Positions 18,315 to 27,156 of a DNA stretch of 64,000 nt are shown in pieces. The DNA comes from Paenibacillus polygoni (lineage in GTDB: Bacteria > Bacillota > Bacilli > Paenibacillales > Paenibacillaceae): NCBI RefSeq assembly GCF_030263935.1, contig NZ_CP127162.1, positions 1,931,501 to 1,995,500 of the forward strand, written 5' to 3'. Every line of letters starts with the position of its first letter. Position 1 is the stretch's first letter. The position numbers and the translations under genes are program-made. The notes beneath the pieces were generated by a model. It did not search any database and was not told the DNA's origin. It saw only the letters and a list, made by a program, of their open reading frames with translations.

Positions 18315-18343
18315 TTGCACTTTAGAAGAACTAAATATATAAT
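18315..18343 (+). promoter_or_regulatory. Promoter of the argS T-box leader
   Basis: TTGCAC (18315-18320), 17-nt spacer, perfect TATAAT (18338-18343), giving a start near 18350. Confidence 0.8.
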
Positions 18344-18349
18344 ATTACA

Positions 18350-18638
18350 AAATTATACAATCGATGATCAAGAGAGTAATCCAGGACACCGTATGGATAG
18401 CGAACCGGGATGGTGGAAGCCGGTATAGAGGATCTGGTATGAAACGCACTTGGGAGATGGTATGCCGAAATCGCAGTAGGCATATTCGGTGATTGCGGAC
18501 GTTAACCGCATATAAGGGGAATAGATGCCATTCGTTATGTTTTCACAGAAGCGAGTCGCCTTTAATCTATTCACAAAGAGTGGTACCGCGGGAATGATAG
18601 CTCTCGTCTCTGATAAACAGAGATGAGGGCTTTTTTTG
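18350..18638 (+). ncRNA. T-box riboswitch (arginine) upstream of argS
   Basis: The leader has the AGAGAGTA element (18371 region), a distal Stem I loop with GGTGGAAGCCGG, a specifier region GAAACGCAC with CGC (18445-18447) as arginine codon, the T-box sequence AGAGTGGTACCGCGGG (18577-18592; UGGU pairs with the tRNA acceptor end) and a 13-bp terminator (18600-18630) followed by seven T. Uncharged tRNA-Arg with an anticodon reading CGC should stabilise the antiterminator and turn on argS. The specifier agrees with the downstream gene. Confidence 0.95.
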
Positions 18639-18667
18639 ATATCTAATTATAAAGGAGTGTAGTAAGG

Positions 18668-20365
18668 ATGTTAACAAAAAAGATAGCTGGGATTTTAGAA
18701 TTGCATATAGATATGACAGCACAAGAGATCGTCCCTATGTTAGAACAGCCGCCCCATCCTGAAATGGGGGACGTTGCCTTTCCCTGTTTTTTGCTGGCTA
18801 AGTCTCTGAGAAAATCACCCGCGGATATAGCTACCGAGCTAGCAGCTTCCATTCAAGAATCCGAGGTAACCGCGGAGGCAGCGGGTCCCTATGTTAATTT
18901 CTTTTTTCAGCGGAGTACGGCTGCCGAAGCGATATTCGCTCAGTTAAGTCATCCGGACTTTGGGAAGCTTACGATAGGAGAAGGGAAAAAAGTAGTCATT
19001 GATATGTCTTCTCCTAACATAGCTAAACCTTTTGGAATAGGCCATCTTCGTTCAACAGTAATTGGTGCTGCTCTATATAGAATGTACGAAATCGCAGGAT
19101 ACAGCGTAGAGAATGTAAATCACCTTGGAGATTGGGGAACCCAATTTGGTAAACAAATTGCTGCTTATAAAAGATGGGGGGATGATGAGAAACTGGCCAA
19201 AGAGCCCATAAAAGAATCACTTAACCTCTATGTGAAGTTTCATGATGAAGAAGAGCATGATCAAACGCTCGGCCAAGAAGCAAGAGAATGGTTTCGTAAA
19301 TTAGAACAAGGTGATGAGGAAGCCACTAGGTTGTGGAATTATTTTGTTAAGATCAGTATGCAGGAATTTGAACGAATGTATAAGCGTCTTGGTGTAGACT
19401 TTGACCATGTTCTTGGCGAAAGTTTCTATATTGATAGAACGGAGGGAATGGTGACAAAGCTCCAGGAGTCTGGTCTTCTTATCGAAAGCGATGAAGCGCT
19501 CGTTGTCCCGCTGGAAGAGGAAGGATTGCCCCCATGTCTTATTATTAAGCAGGATGGAACGACGATTTATCCGACAAGAGATCTCGCAACAGCATATTAT
19601 CGCCGTGAAGTAATGGGCGCAGATGAAATCCTCTATGTAGTAGGTGCAGAGCAAAAGCTTCATTTTCAGCAGGTCATCGCCGTTCTGCGCAAGTTGGGCG
19701 AGCCTTGGGCCGAAGACTGCATCCATGTTCCGTTTGGTCTAATGAAATTTGAAGGGCGCAAAATGTCCACGAGACGAGGAAAAGTCATTTTTCTAGAGGA
19801 GGTTCTAGATGAGGCTGTTCAGCGGGCACGTGAAATTATCGATTCAAAGAATCCCAATCTGCCAAATGCAGAAGAGGTAGCAGAGCAAGTAGGGATCGGA
19901 GCCATTGTATTTGGAGATCTCAAAAACCATCGGTTAAATGAAATAAATTTCTCACTCAAAGAGGCGCTTAGTTTTGAAGGAGAAACAGGCCCGTATGTGC
20001 AATATACGTATGCGAGAATCCAAAGCCTGCTTACAAAAGCAGCGGAGAACGTTCCGGGGGGCAATACAAGGTCCTTTATATCGTTAGATAAAATATCAAT
20101 CAGTGATGCGGCTTGGAATTTGTTAAAGCATCTCTCCAGATACCCGGATTATCTTGAAAAAGCAGTCTGTTTAAAAGAACCTTCCATACTCGCGAGGTAT
20201 GTTATTGATACGGCTCAATTATTCAATCGCTTCTATCATCATGAACGTATCCTGGACGGTGAACCGCAAGAACTGGAGTATAAACTTCTTTTAGCACAAG
20301 TGTCAGGTGAACGGATTCATCAGATTCTCACCTTGCTCGGAGTGGAAACACCGGAACGTATGTAA
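18668..20365 (+). CDS. argS: Arginyl-tRNA synthetase (T-box regulated form)
   Basis: Class I aminoacyl-tRNA synthetase that charges tRNA-Arg. The 565 residues contain the N-terminal Add-1 domain, SSPNIAKPFGIGHLRST at the HIGH position, WGTQFG, the KMS motif GRKMSTRRGK, and the C-terminal DALR anticodon domain. The first His of HIGH is Gly here (GIGH), so catalysis must tolerate the change. Start ATG 18668 follows AAAGGAGTG. It is probably an accessory ArgS, since the SSPNIAKP type and T-box control differ from the main Bacillus enzyme; this is inference. Confidence 0.94.
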   Translation: MLTKKIAGILELHIDMTAQEIVPMLEQPPHPEMGDVAFPCFLLAKSLRKSPADIATELAASIQESEVTAEAAGPYVNFFFQRSTAAEAIFAQLSHPDFGKLTIGEGKKVVIDMSSPNIAKPFGIGHLRSTVIGAALYRMYEIAGYSVENVNHLGDWGTQFGKQIAAYKRWGDDEKLAKEPIKESLNLYVKFHDEEEHDQTLGQEAREWFRKLEQGDEEATRLWNYFVKISMQEFERMYKRLGVDFDHVLGESFYIDRTEGMVTKLQESGLLIESDEALVVPLEEEGLPPCLIIKQDGTTIYPTRDLATAYYRREVMGADEILYVVGAEQKLHFQQVIAVLRKLGEPWAEDCIHVPFGLMKFEGRKMSTRRGKVIFLEEVLDEAVQRAREIIDSKNPNLPNAEEVAEQVGIGAIVFGDLKNHRLNEINFSLKEALSFEGETGPYVQYTYARIQSLLTKAAENVPGGNTRSFISLDKISISDAAWNLLKHLSRYPDYLEKAVCLKEPSILARYVIDTAQLFNRFYHHERILDGEPQELEYKLLLAQVSGERIHQILTLLGVETPERM

Positions 20366-20402
20366 ATGATTGTTGTTCAGTCAGGAGAGGGGAGGAGAGA
20401 TC

Positions 20403-21284
20403 ATGTTCATTCAATTAGATCGAGTATCCAAGAGGTATGGAGAGAAAGTTGTAATCTCGGATGTTTCTCTGCAAATTCATCAGGGAGAGTGTCTTGTGCT
20501 GATGGGGGATAATGGATCAGGCAAAACGACCCTCCTTCGATTACTTGCGGGGTTAATCTACCCAACGGAAGGCGAAGTACTAAGGAAAAAAAACGGTGGC
20601 ACTAAAAAAACATTAAACAGAAAAACAGGATATGCGATTGATCGTCTACCCGTAACAAATTTTACAGCGATGGAATATTTACTTGCCATGGGACTCATGC
20701 AAGGTCTCAGTAAAAAGGAAATTCAGTATCAAACGGACAAGTGGTTTGAATTATTTGGACTTATAGAGGATAAAAATGAGCAGATTGCTTCTTATTCAAA
20801 GGGGATGAGACAGAAGGTAAATATCATGCAAAGCTTGCTCGGGGATCCAGAGCTTCTGCTGCTCGATGAACCTTTGTCTGGATTAGATCGGAACTCTCAG
20901 CGGAATCTGATTCAATTACTATTAGAGTACAAGAAAACAAAGACGACCCTAGTATGTGCGAGTCATGAACCATACATTGTAAGCGAACTTGCAGACCGCG
21001 TAGCAGAAATGCAAAGAGGAAAATTGATACGACTGCTGCAGCCTGAAGAAATAGTGACCATAGATACCACCCTAGTTCGCGTTACCAATCTTTCTGAAGC
21101 AGAAGCCAAACTCCTCTCTACCGCTGAAGGCATCATTGAACTTAGTATACAAAGTACACAGTCAAAAAAAGAAGCTGAACCCGAATTAACGATTATCATG
21201 CACTCCAGCCACAGCGATCTGTTACTGGCACATATTCTAGCACAAGGCGGATCGATACAATCCGTGACCAAAGAAGAAAAATAA
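20403..21284 (+). CDS. ABC transporter ATP-binding protein
   Basis: A 293-residue ABC ATPase with Walker A GDNGSGKTT, a YSKGMRQK signature in place of LSGGQ, Walker B ELLLLDEPLSGLD and the switch His in CASHEP. The single-domain form with a C-terminal extension of about 85 residues and a following six-helix membrane protein points to an exporter (ABC-2 type). Start ATG 20403 follows GGGGAGGAGAG, only 37 bases after argS, with no terminator between, so it is probably in the T-box operon. The substrate is unknown. Confidence 0.88.
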   Translation: MFIQLDRVSKRYGEKVVISDVSLQIHQGECLVLMGDNGSGKTTLLRLLAGLIYPTEGEVLRKKNGGTKKTLNRKTGYAIDRLPVTNFTAMEYLLAMGLMQGLSKKEIQYQTDKWFELFGLIEDKNEQIASYSKGMRQKVNIMQSLLGDPELLLLDEPLSGLDRNSQRNLIQLLLEYKKTKTTLVCASHEPYIVSELADRVAEMQRGKLIRLLQPEEIVTIDTTLVRVTNLSEAEAKLLSTAEGIIELSIQSTQSKKEAEPELTIIMHSSHSDLLLAHILAQGGSIQSVTKEEK

Positions 21285-21309
21285 ATGGTTTTGAAAGGAG
21301 GGGGAAAAG

Positions 21310-22020
21310 TTGATTTTACCTAATATAACGTATCTTCTACGTACCTATCTGCGATCAAATGCTTATTTTGTACCTTGTATTCTATACGTTTTCATTACGA
21401 TGTTATTGTATTCCTATAAGCCGAATCCAATTGCTGATAGTTACAGTATAACGGCAATCTTTCTCTTTTTCATTTCTTGCTGGGTAGGAAGAAGTTTATA
21501 TCATGCAGAAAGCCCTGATCAGCGGGCAGTTACACTTACCCATTCTCCAAATAGGTGGAAATATTATTTATCCGAATGGTTATCTGCAATCACAGTGACC
21601 TTCATTTTAGCAGTCATCGCCATCCTCTATCCGGTGGTTACAGTGATGTTTCAAGGTTATCCGAATGTGAATGAATGGGTTACAGCAATTAGCGGGCATT
21701 TTACGCTTGGGATTTTAGGATCGTCTTTAGCACTGCTAACCCAGCGAAGTATGATTCCTCAGTTGAATTATGGATTAAATCTCCTTGTTTTATGGTCTAT
21801 TACTGGCGTACTGCATACACAATTCATAGCAATCCTGCCTGATTCCGTCCAGTTTATCAGCTGGGTTTTACCTCCGGTATTACCACTTATTCAGCAGATG
21901 CTCACACCTGACTCGATTTGGCCTGTGTTAGGTTTGGGGCTTTATTCCATTATATACGCTGTTATCTTAGGTTCATGTTATGTTTATCTATCTTCTAAAA
22001 AAAGAGATGTTACGTTATAG
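21310..22020 (+). CDS. ABC-type membrane protein, permease partner
   Basis: A 236-residue integral membrane protein with about six hydrophobic segments, the likely permease for the preceding ATPase. Start TTG 21310 follows GGAGGGGG with correct spacing. No family name is evident from the sequence. The stop codon TAG is the first part of the inverted repeat at 22018-22057. Confidence 0.75.
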   Translation: MILPNITYLLRTYLRSNAYFVPCILYVFITMLLYSYKPNPIADSYSITAIFLFFISCWVGRSLYHAESPDQRAVTLTHSPNRWKYYLSEWLSAITVTFILAVIAILYPVVTVMFQGYPNVNEWVTAISGHFTLGILGSSLALLTQRSMIPQLNYGLNLLVLWSITGVLHTQFIAILPDSVQFISWVLPPVLPLIQQMLTPDSIWPVLGLGLYSIIYAVILGSCYVYLSSKKRDVTL

Positions 22021-22060
22021 CGCTTACATCTTTTTTTAATCATAAATGTAAGCGCTAACT
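22018..22060. promoter_or_regulatory. Two inverted cre-like sites before the sugar ABC operon
   Basis: TAGCGCTTACAT (22018-22029) and ATGTAAGCGCTA (22046-22057) are a perfect 12-bp inverted repeat with a 16-nt T-rich loop. TGTAAGCGCTAACT (22047-22060) matches 13 of 14 positions of the CcpA consensus TGWAANCGNTNWCA, and the other arm read in reverse is also close. Catabolite control of the downstream sugar importer is likely. No T run follows the right arm, so a plain terminator is less likely. Confidence 0.65.
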
Positions 22061-22207
22061 ATACAGAATTATTTTTTTAAATAAAAAAAACGCTGCTTTG
22101 TGTTACGATTACTAACATTATCATTGATTTTTATCAAATTTCGTTAATTACATATATAGTTTCCTCTCCAAGAAGGTTTTACAATATAAGCAAGAGGAGG
22201 GGGAACA

Positions 22208-23164
22208 ATGTCACAGATCTCTACGGACACTAGAGTTATGGAACGCAAAAAAACAAGAGGTCTAGCGGTTCGGTTATGGAAACAATGGGAGCTCCAGCTT
22301 ATGGTGATCCCGGCGTTGCTTATTGTATTCATATTTAGCTATATACCGATGTATGGTGTGCTGATGGCCTTTCAGGATTACAGTATCTTTGATGGATTTT
22401 GGGCAAGCCCTTGGGTAGGATTTAAACATTTTGAGATGTTCTTTAACGCACCAGAATTCTGGACCATTATGAGAAATACGCTTGTCATTAGTGCGTTGAA
22501 ATTAATCATTGGTTTTCCTGCTCCTATCATTCTAGCATTGATGTTAAATGAAGTTAAACAGATGGCATTTAAACGAGTGATTCAGACCATTAGTTATTTA
22601 CCGCATTTTCTGTCTTGGGTTATTGTTGCAGGATTTGCAATGTCAATTCTCTCAACGGATAACGGCAGCTTAAATATTTTACTGCTGTCTCTGCGTGTCA
22701 TTGATGAACCTATTGGATTCCTTGGTACAGCTGAATATTTCTGGACGATTCTTGTGAGTACAAATGTGTGGAAAGAAATAGGTTTTAACTCAATAGTATA
22801 CTTAGCAGCGATCGCAGGAATTAACCCAAGTCTATATGAAGCGGCGGAGATGGACGGGGCAAGTCGACTAAAACAAATTTCGTTTATTACGATACCTTCC
22901 ATAATGCCCGTAATTATTATCTTCTTTATCCTTGCGATTGGTAACTTATTAAATGCAGGATTCGAAGACATCTTGTTGCTTGGATCAAACCCGGTTCTCC
23001 GAGAAGTTTCCGACGTTATTGACACCTATGTTTACCGAATTGGTATAGAGAATCAGCGTTTTTCTTACGCTACAGCTGCTGGGCTTTTTAAAGCGGTGAT
23101 CAGTGTAACTCTCCTTACGGCAGCTAACTATATCGCACGCAGATCGGGGAACAGCTTATGGTAG
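22208..23164 (+). CDS. Sugar ABC transporter permease, LplB/YteP family
   Basis: First permease of a CUT1-type carbohydrate importer. The 318-residue protein has six predicted membrane helices and the inner-membrane EAA loop EAAEMDGASRLKQISFITIP that docks on the ATPase. The LplB/YteP subgroup in Bacillus and Paenibacillus handles oligosaccharides such as galacturonate or xylan fragments and uses a shared ATPase (MsmX type) encoded elsewhere; none is encoded here. Start ATG 22208 follows GAGGAGGGGG. Probably CcpA-regulated through the cre-like sites. Confidence 0.92.
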   Translation: MSQISTDTRVMERKKTRGLAVRLWKQWELQLMVIPALLIVFIFSYIPMYGVLMAFQDYSIFDGFWASPWVGFKHFEMFFNAPEFWTIMRNTLVISALKLIIGFPAPIILALMLNEVKQMAFKRVIQTISYLPHFLSWVIVAGFAMSILSTDNGSLNILLLSLRVIDEPIGFLGTAEYFWTILVSTNVWKEIGFNSIVYLAAIAGINPSLYEAAEMDGASRLKQISFITIPSIMPVIIIFFILAIGNLLNAGFEDILLLGSNPVLREVSDVIDTYVYRIGIENQRFSYATAAGLFKAVISVTLLTAANYIARRSGNSLW

Positions 23165-23210
23165 GATTCATCGTGCAAAAAGGAGATATGTCACAAGGGG
23201 GGGCATCTAG

Positions 23211-24107
23211 ATGAAACACCGAAGTTTGAATGATCGATTGATGATGTTTATCATCTACACTCTTCTTATTTTACTAGGATTCTCTACATTCTATCCTTTC
23301 TGGAATGCACTGGTGGTCTCTTTTAATGAAGGGATGGATACGGCTCTCGGAGGTATAACCTTTTGGCCCCGGGAGTGGACATTCGAGAACTACAGCATTG
23401 TATTCCAAGACAGCCGGATATTAAATGGATTTTACATAACGATCATGAGAACAGTCATCGGCACTTTATTTTCCGTTTTATTTACAGCGATGCTTGCGTT
23501 TGCGATGTCAAAACAGGACCTCATCGGCCGGAAATATTATATGGTCTTCTTTATCGTAACGATGTACTTCAGCGGTGGTTTGATTCCTTCATTTTTAGTA
23601 ACACGGAGTCTTGGTCTGATGGATTCTTTCTGGGTGTTCATTATCCCGACGTTGATCAGTGTATGGAATATGATTATTTTCCGAACTTTCTTTCGTGGAT
23701 TACCGGATGGGTTGCTTGAATCTGCGCAAATTGATGGGTGTGGTCATTTTAAAACTTTTTTCCGTATTGTCCTCCCGCTCTCCGGTCCTGTTATAGCGAC
23801 TTTGTCTCTATTCACGGCAATCTTTCACTGGAATGAATGGTTCTTACCGAGTATTTACATTAACAATGAAAATTTATTACCAATCCAGTCCATGCTCCAA
23901 CAGATACTGAATTCCAATATTATGAGTGAACAGATGTCGCAGTTAGACTCTGCTGCACAAGCCCGTATGTCTCGTATGCGAAGTGTTACCACAAAGTCGC
24001 TTTCTATGGCCACGATGATGGTTGCTACGCTTCCGATCATTGCCGTATATCCTTTTGTGCAAAAGTATTTTGTGAAGGGTGTACTGGTTGGCTCGCTGAA
24101 AGAATAG
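23211..24107 (+). CDS. Sugar ABC transporter permease, LplC/YtcP family
   Basis: Second permease of the importer, 298 residues, six predicted helices, with the EAA-type loop ESAQIDGCGHFKTFFRIVLP and the family C-terminal YPFVQKYFVKGVLVGSLKE ending. Start ATG 23211 follows AAGGGGGGG. It lies 46 bases after the first permease in the conserved LplB-LplC order. Confidence 0.93.
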   Translation: MKHRSLNDRLMMFIIYTLLILLGFSTFYPFWNALVVSFNEGMDTALGGITFWPREWTFENYSIVFQDSRILNGFYITIMRTVIGTLFSVLFTAMLAFAMSKQDLIGRKYYMVFFIVTMYFSGGLIPSFLVTRSLGLMDSFWVFIIPTLISVWNMIIFRTFFRGLPDGLLESAQIDGCGHFKTFFRIVLPLSGPVIATLSLFTAIFHWNEWFLPSIYINNENLLPIQSMLQQILNSNIMSEQMSQLDSAAQARMSRMRSVTTKSLSMATMMVATLPIIAVYPFVQKYFVKGVLVGSLKE

Positions 24108-24170
24108 GTGGTTACAGTCATTTGACTTTGGACCATAGATTGTTTTGCCAGACATATTAAGGGGAGGGTT

Positions 24171-25841
24171 ATGAAGATGTGGAAAAAAAGAAACAAGGGA
24201 ACTAGCACCTTGCTAGCTGCACTGCTTGCATCAGCCATTGGAATTGCAGGATGTTCGAGTAGTAATGGAGGAACCGCTGTTACACCGGAAACAGAACCTG
24301 CTCCGCCAAAAGAAAACGTAGAATCCACTTCATTTGAACTGGGAAAAGAAGACTTGAACTTCACTTTCTATGGTCATTATGATTGGTACACCATGCCGCA
24401 GTGGGGCGGGGACGAAGCAAGTAGATGGATTAAAGACAATAAAAAGGTGAATGTATCTGCGATTAATTCCGGGGGAAATGCAGCTCAAAAACTAAACACG
24501 ATGATTGCTGCTTCTGAACTTCCTGATGTCATCTGGATGGACCGTAATGCGGATGTGGAGCGTCTGCGTGAAGCGGGAGCACTTGTCCCATTTGACGATT
24601 ATCTTGATAGATATCCGAACCTGAAAGAGTGGGCTGGTGAAGAAACGTTAAATATGCTTCGCTCCAGTGACGGCAAATTATATCAATTTCCGAATTGGTA
24701 TACCTCGCAGCCCAACGGTAATGCGGGATACTTAGTTAACAAGAAGATGTATACAGAGCTGGATGAGCCAACACTCGAAACAACAGAAGACTTGTATAAC
24801 TACCTTGTACAAGTGAAAGCAAAATATCCGAATGTAGTTCCATTCGAACCGGATCTTGCGGTAGACGGACAAGGACTAGATGTTCTTTACGGCTCCTTTG
24901 GCGAAGATCATCCTCCCGTCTTTGTTAAGGAAAGAGCCGTACCAAAAGATAATCAGCTGACTTCTATTTTCCTTGATCCAGTATTTAGAGAATCAACGCA
25001 ATATGCAAGCAAATTGTTTCGTGAAAAATTAATGGCACAAGATGCACTTACTCAAACAAAAGATCAAATCAAGGAAAAAGTGTATACAGGGCGCGTTGCA
25101 GTAGCAGCAGGAGCAAGTCCGACAGAGTATGGTGCTGTGGGTGATATTGAGCTGAAGAAAAAAGATCCCAATGATGGTTACTTTATGATATGGCCTGTGC
25201 ATAAAGAGGGTCTCGACAAAAACAAGATCTGGGCGGGTACGTATAACAGTCTTGGTTGGAACGTAAGTGTGATTACAAAAAGCGCGAAAGATCCAGAAAA
25301 AATCTTTGCTTTCCTTGATTGGTATACATCTCCTGAAGGCCAACGTGTTATTATGTGGGGACCTGAAGGGAAATACTGGGATGGGACAGATGAGGATGGG
25401 GCTCCGAAATTTACGGATGCTTATGTAACAGATGTAGAAGGACGTAACAAAATGATGGATGCTACAGTTAACCTTCAGTGGAATGGAAATACCGTTTTTG
25501 TTGATAATGCGAAAATGAAGTTTGAACAATCCCTTCCAGCAGATCAGCAAAACTGGGAGACAAAATATCAATCCGAAGTTACTTGGAAAACACAGTTCGA
25601 TGCGACAGAGTATATTAACCTTACGGCAATGCCTGAGTCTGAAGAAGGAATTATTCAGCAACAATTGAATGAGATTTTTACAGAAGCAAGAGCAAAAGCG
25701 CTTTATGCGAAGAGTGATGAGGAAGTATTATCTATCCTGGATAAAGCTCAAGAAAATGCTGTGTCTATCGGATATGAAAAGTTGCTTGCTTACAAAACAA
25801 AAAAATGGCAAGATAATATCGCTAAAATTTCTGGAAAATAA
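24171..25841 (+). CDS. Sugar-binding lipoprotein of the ABC importer, LplA family
   Basis: Extracellular solute-binding protein, 556 residues, of the LplA/YtcQ group. A Lys/Arg-rich start, a hydrophobic stretch and the lipobox IAGC (Cys28) show that it is a lipoprotein anchored outside the membrane. The mature part has typical substrate-binding segments such as LPDVIWMDRN and FAFLDWYTSPEGQR. It captures the carbohydrate for the two permeases upstream. Start ATG 24171 follows GGGGAGGG. Confidence 0.92.
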   Translation: MKMWKKRNKGTSTLLAALLASAIGIAGCSSSNGGTAVTPETEPAPPKENVESTSFELGKEDLNFTFYGHYDWYTMPQWGGDEASRWIKDNKKVNVSAINSGGNAAQKLNTMIAASELPDVIWMDRNADVERLREAGALVPFDDYLDRYPNLKEWAGEETLNMLRSSDGKLYQFPNWYTSQPNGNAGYLVNKKMYTELDEPTLETTEDLYNYLVQVKAKYPNVVPFEPDLAVDGQGLDVLYGSFGEDHPPVFVKERAVPKDNQLTSIFLDPVFRESTQYASKLFREKLMAQDALTQTKDQIKEKVYTGRVAVAAGASPTEYGAVGDIELKKKDPNDGYFMIWPVHKEGLDKNKIWAGTYNSLGWNVSVITKSAKDPEKIFAFLDWYTSPEGQRVIMWGPEGKYWDGTDEDGAPKFTDAYVTDVEGRNKMMDATVNLQWNGNTVFVDNAKMKFEQSLPADQQNWETKYQSEVTWKTQFDATEYINLTAMPESEEGIIQQQLNEIFTEARAKALYAKSDEEVLSILDKAQENAVSIGYEKLLAYKTKKWQDNIAKISGK

Positions 25842-25894
25842 TACATCTTAGTTCTCTCAGGTTTCAATAAAGTGGAGTATAATATGGTAAACGG

Positions 25895-25928
25895 GCACCG
25901 TTCTTCTGAAGACCGGTGCTTTGCGTTT
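25895..25928 (+). terminator. Weak hairpin after the binding protein
   Basis: GCACCG/CGGTGC with an inner TCTTC/GAAGA stem, followed by TTTGCGTTT. It may reduce but not block read-through into the two-component genes. Confidence 0.45.
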
Positions 25929-25969
25929 ATCATTCATTTATTGTGAATTCTCTACAAGGGAGTGACAAT

Positions 25970-27136
25970 ATGTATCAAGTACTGATTGCAGATGATGAGA
26001 TTTTAGATCTCGAAGGAATGCGTCAATTTATTCCTTGGACGGAAATAGGGCTTGAAGTGACGGGAGCCGTAAATAATGGGTTTGAAGCTCTGGAAGTGCT
26101 GGAAACAAAACATGTCGATATTTTAGTTACAGATGTACATATGCCTGGAATGTCAGGAATGGAGCTGGCACGTAAAGGTCTTGATCTGCGTCCAGATTTA
26201 AAATTGATTTTTGTAAGCGGATACCAGGACTTTGCCTATGTTAAGGAAGCTTTGTCCTTACAAGCCTATAGTTATGTGCTCAAACCAATGGATGATAAGG
26301 AATTGATTGCCGTCCTTCAAAAAATAACGAATGAACTGAATGAAAAACTTTTTCGTGAAGAAATGGACTTGGTATTTAGTCAGGCAGCGATCAAATCGAT
26401 CGAGTATCATCTAATTGAAACACGCGTAGCTCATAAAAGTGAACAACATGCAGATATATACCGTCTTACGACGGATGCCAAAGCACTTATTTTTGATAAA
26501 CCGCTGGATTGCTTGGTTTCCTATCTGCTTGCTTGTGACCGAGTTATGGTACAGGAAGAACTTAAAGAGATGCTTGGAATAGCTCATGGTGAAAATGTTA
26601 AATCTCAACTACATTTTATCGTGCTGTATTTACTTATACGTATCGATTATTACGTCAGTACTCAATTGAATTACCCTATCGGTTTTATTCCTCTGAGCGA
26701 GAATGAAGTAGAGAAAATCAAAAAAAATCAAACGAAAAGTGAGCTCCTCTCTTGGTTGACTGATCATTTATTGAATCTATTCGACATAGAGAATCACCCG
26801 AAGTTCAAGCAGAAGAAACATGCTAAGGTAATCGGGCGGGCTATCCATTATATAGAAGAACACTTACATCTGAATGTGACTCTCCGCGAGGTTGCGGACG
26901 TGCTGTCCTTTTCTCCAAATTATTTAGGAGCGATTTTCAAGGAAGAGACGGGGAAAAGTTACAATGAGTATATTATTACCCTGCGTATGGAGAAGGCCAG
27001 GGATTTATTGAAAGATCCAAAAATCAAAGTATATGAGGTAGCTGATCGCGTCGGATATCGGTATATGCCTTATTTCAGCAGACAATTCAAAGAAACATAT
27101 GGTATGACTCCTATTGAATATCGTAGAAAAGCATAA
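25970..27136 (+). CDS. Response regulator with AraC-type output, YesN family
   Basis: A 388-residue regulator with a receiver domain (about 1-120; acidic DDE at 8-10, phospho-acceptor Asp in VTDVHMPG, Lys in LKPMDD), a helical middle, and two AraC helix-turn-helix motifs at the C-terminus (LREVADVLSFSPNYLGAIFKEE and VYEVADRVGYRYMPYFSRQFKE). It is the partner of the kinase encoded 20 bases downstream and probably controls the sugar importer. Start ATG 25970 follows GGGAGTGA; the upstream frame to 25916 lacks a ribosome site. Confidence 0.93.
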   Translation: MYQVLIADDEILDLEGMRQFIPWTEIGLEVTGAVNNGFEALEVLETKHVDILVTDVHMPGMSGMELARKGLDLRPDLKLIFVSGYQDFAYVKEALSLQAYSYVLKPMDDKELIAVLQKITNELNEKLFREEMDLVFSQAAIKSIEYHLIETRVAHKSEQHADIYRLTTDAKALIFDKPLDCLVSYLLACDRVMVQEELKEMLGIAHGENVKSQLHFIVLYLLIRIDYYVSTQLNYPIGFIPLSENEVEKIKKNQTKSELLSWLTDHLLNLFDIENHPKFKQKKHAKVIGRAIHYIEEHLHLNVTLREVADVLSFSPNYLGAIFKEETGKSYNEYIITLRMEKARDLLKDPKIKVYEVADRVGYRYMPYFSRQFKETYGMTPIEYRRKA

Positions 27137-27156
27137 GAAAGAATGAGGCTGGCTCT

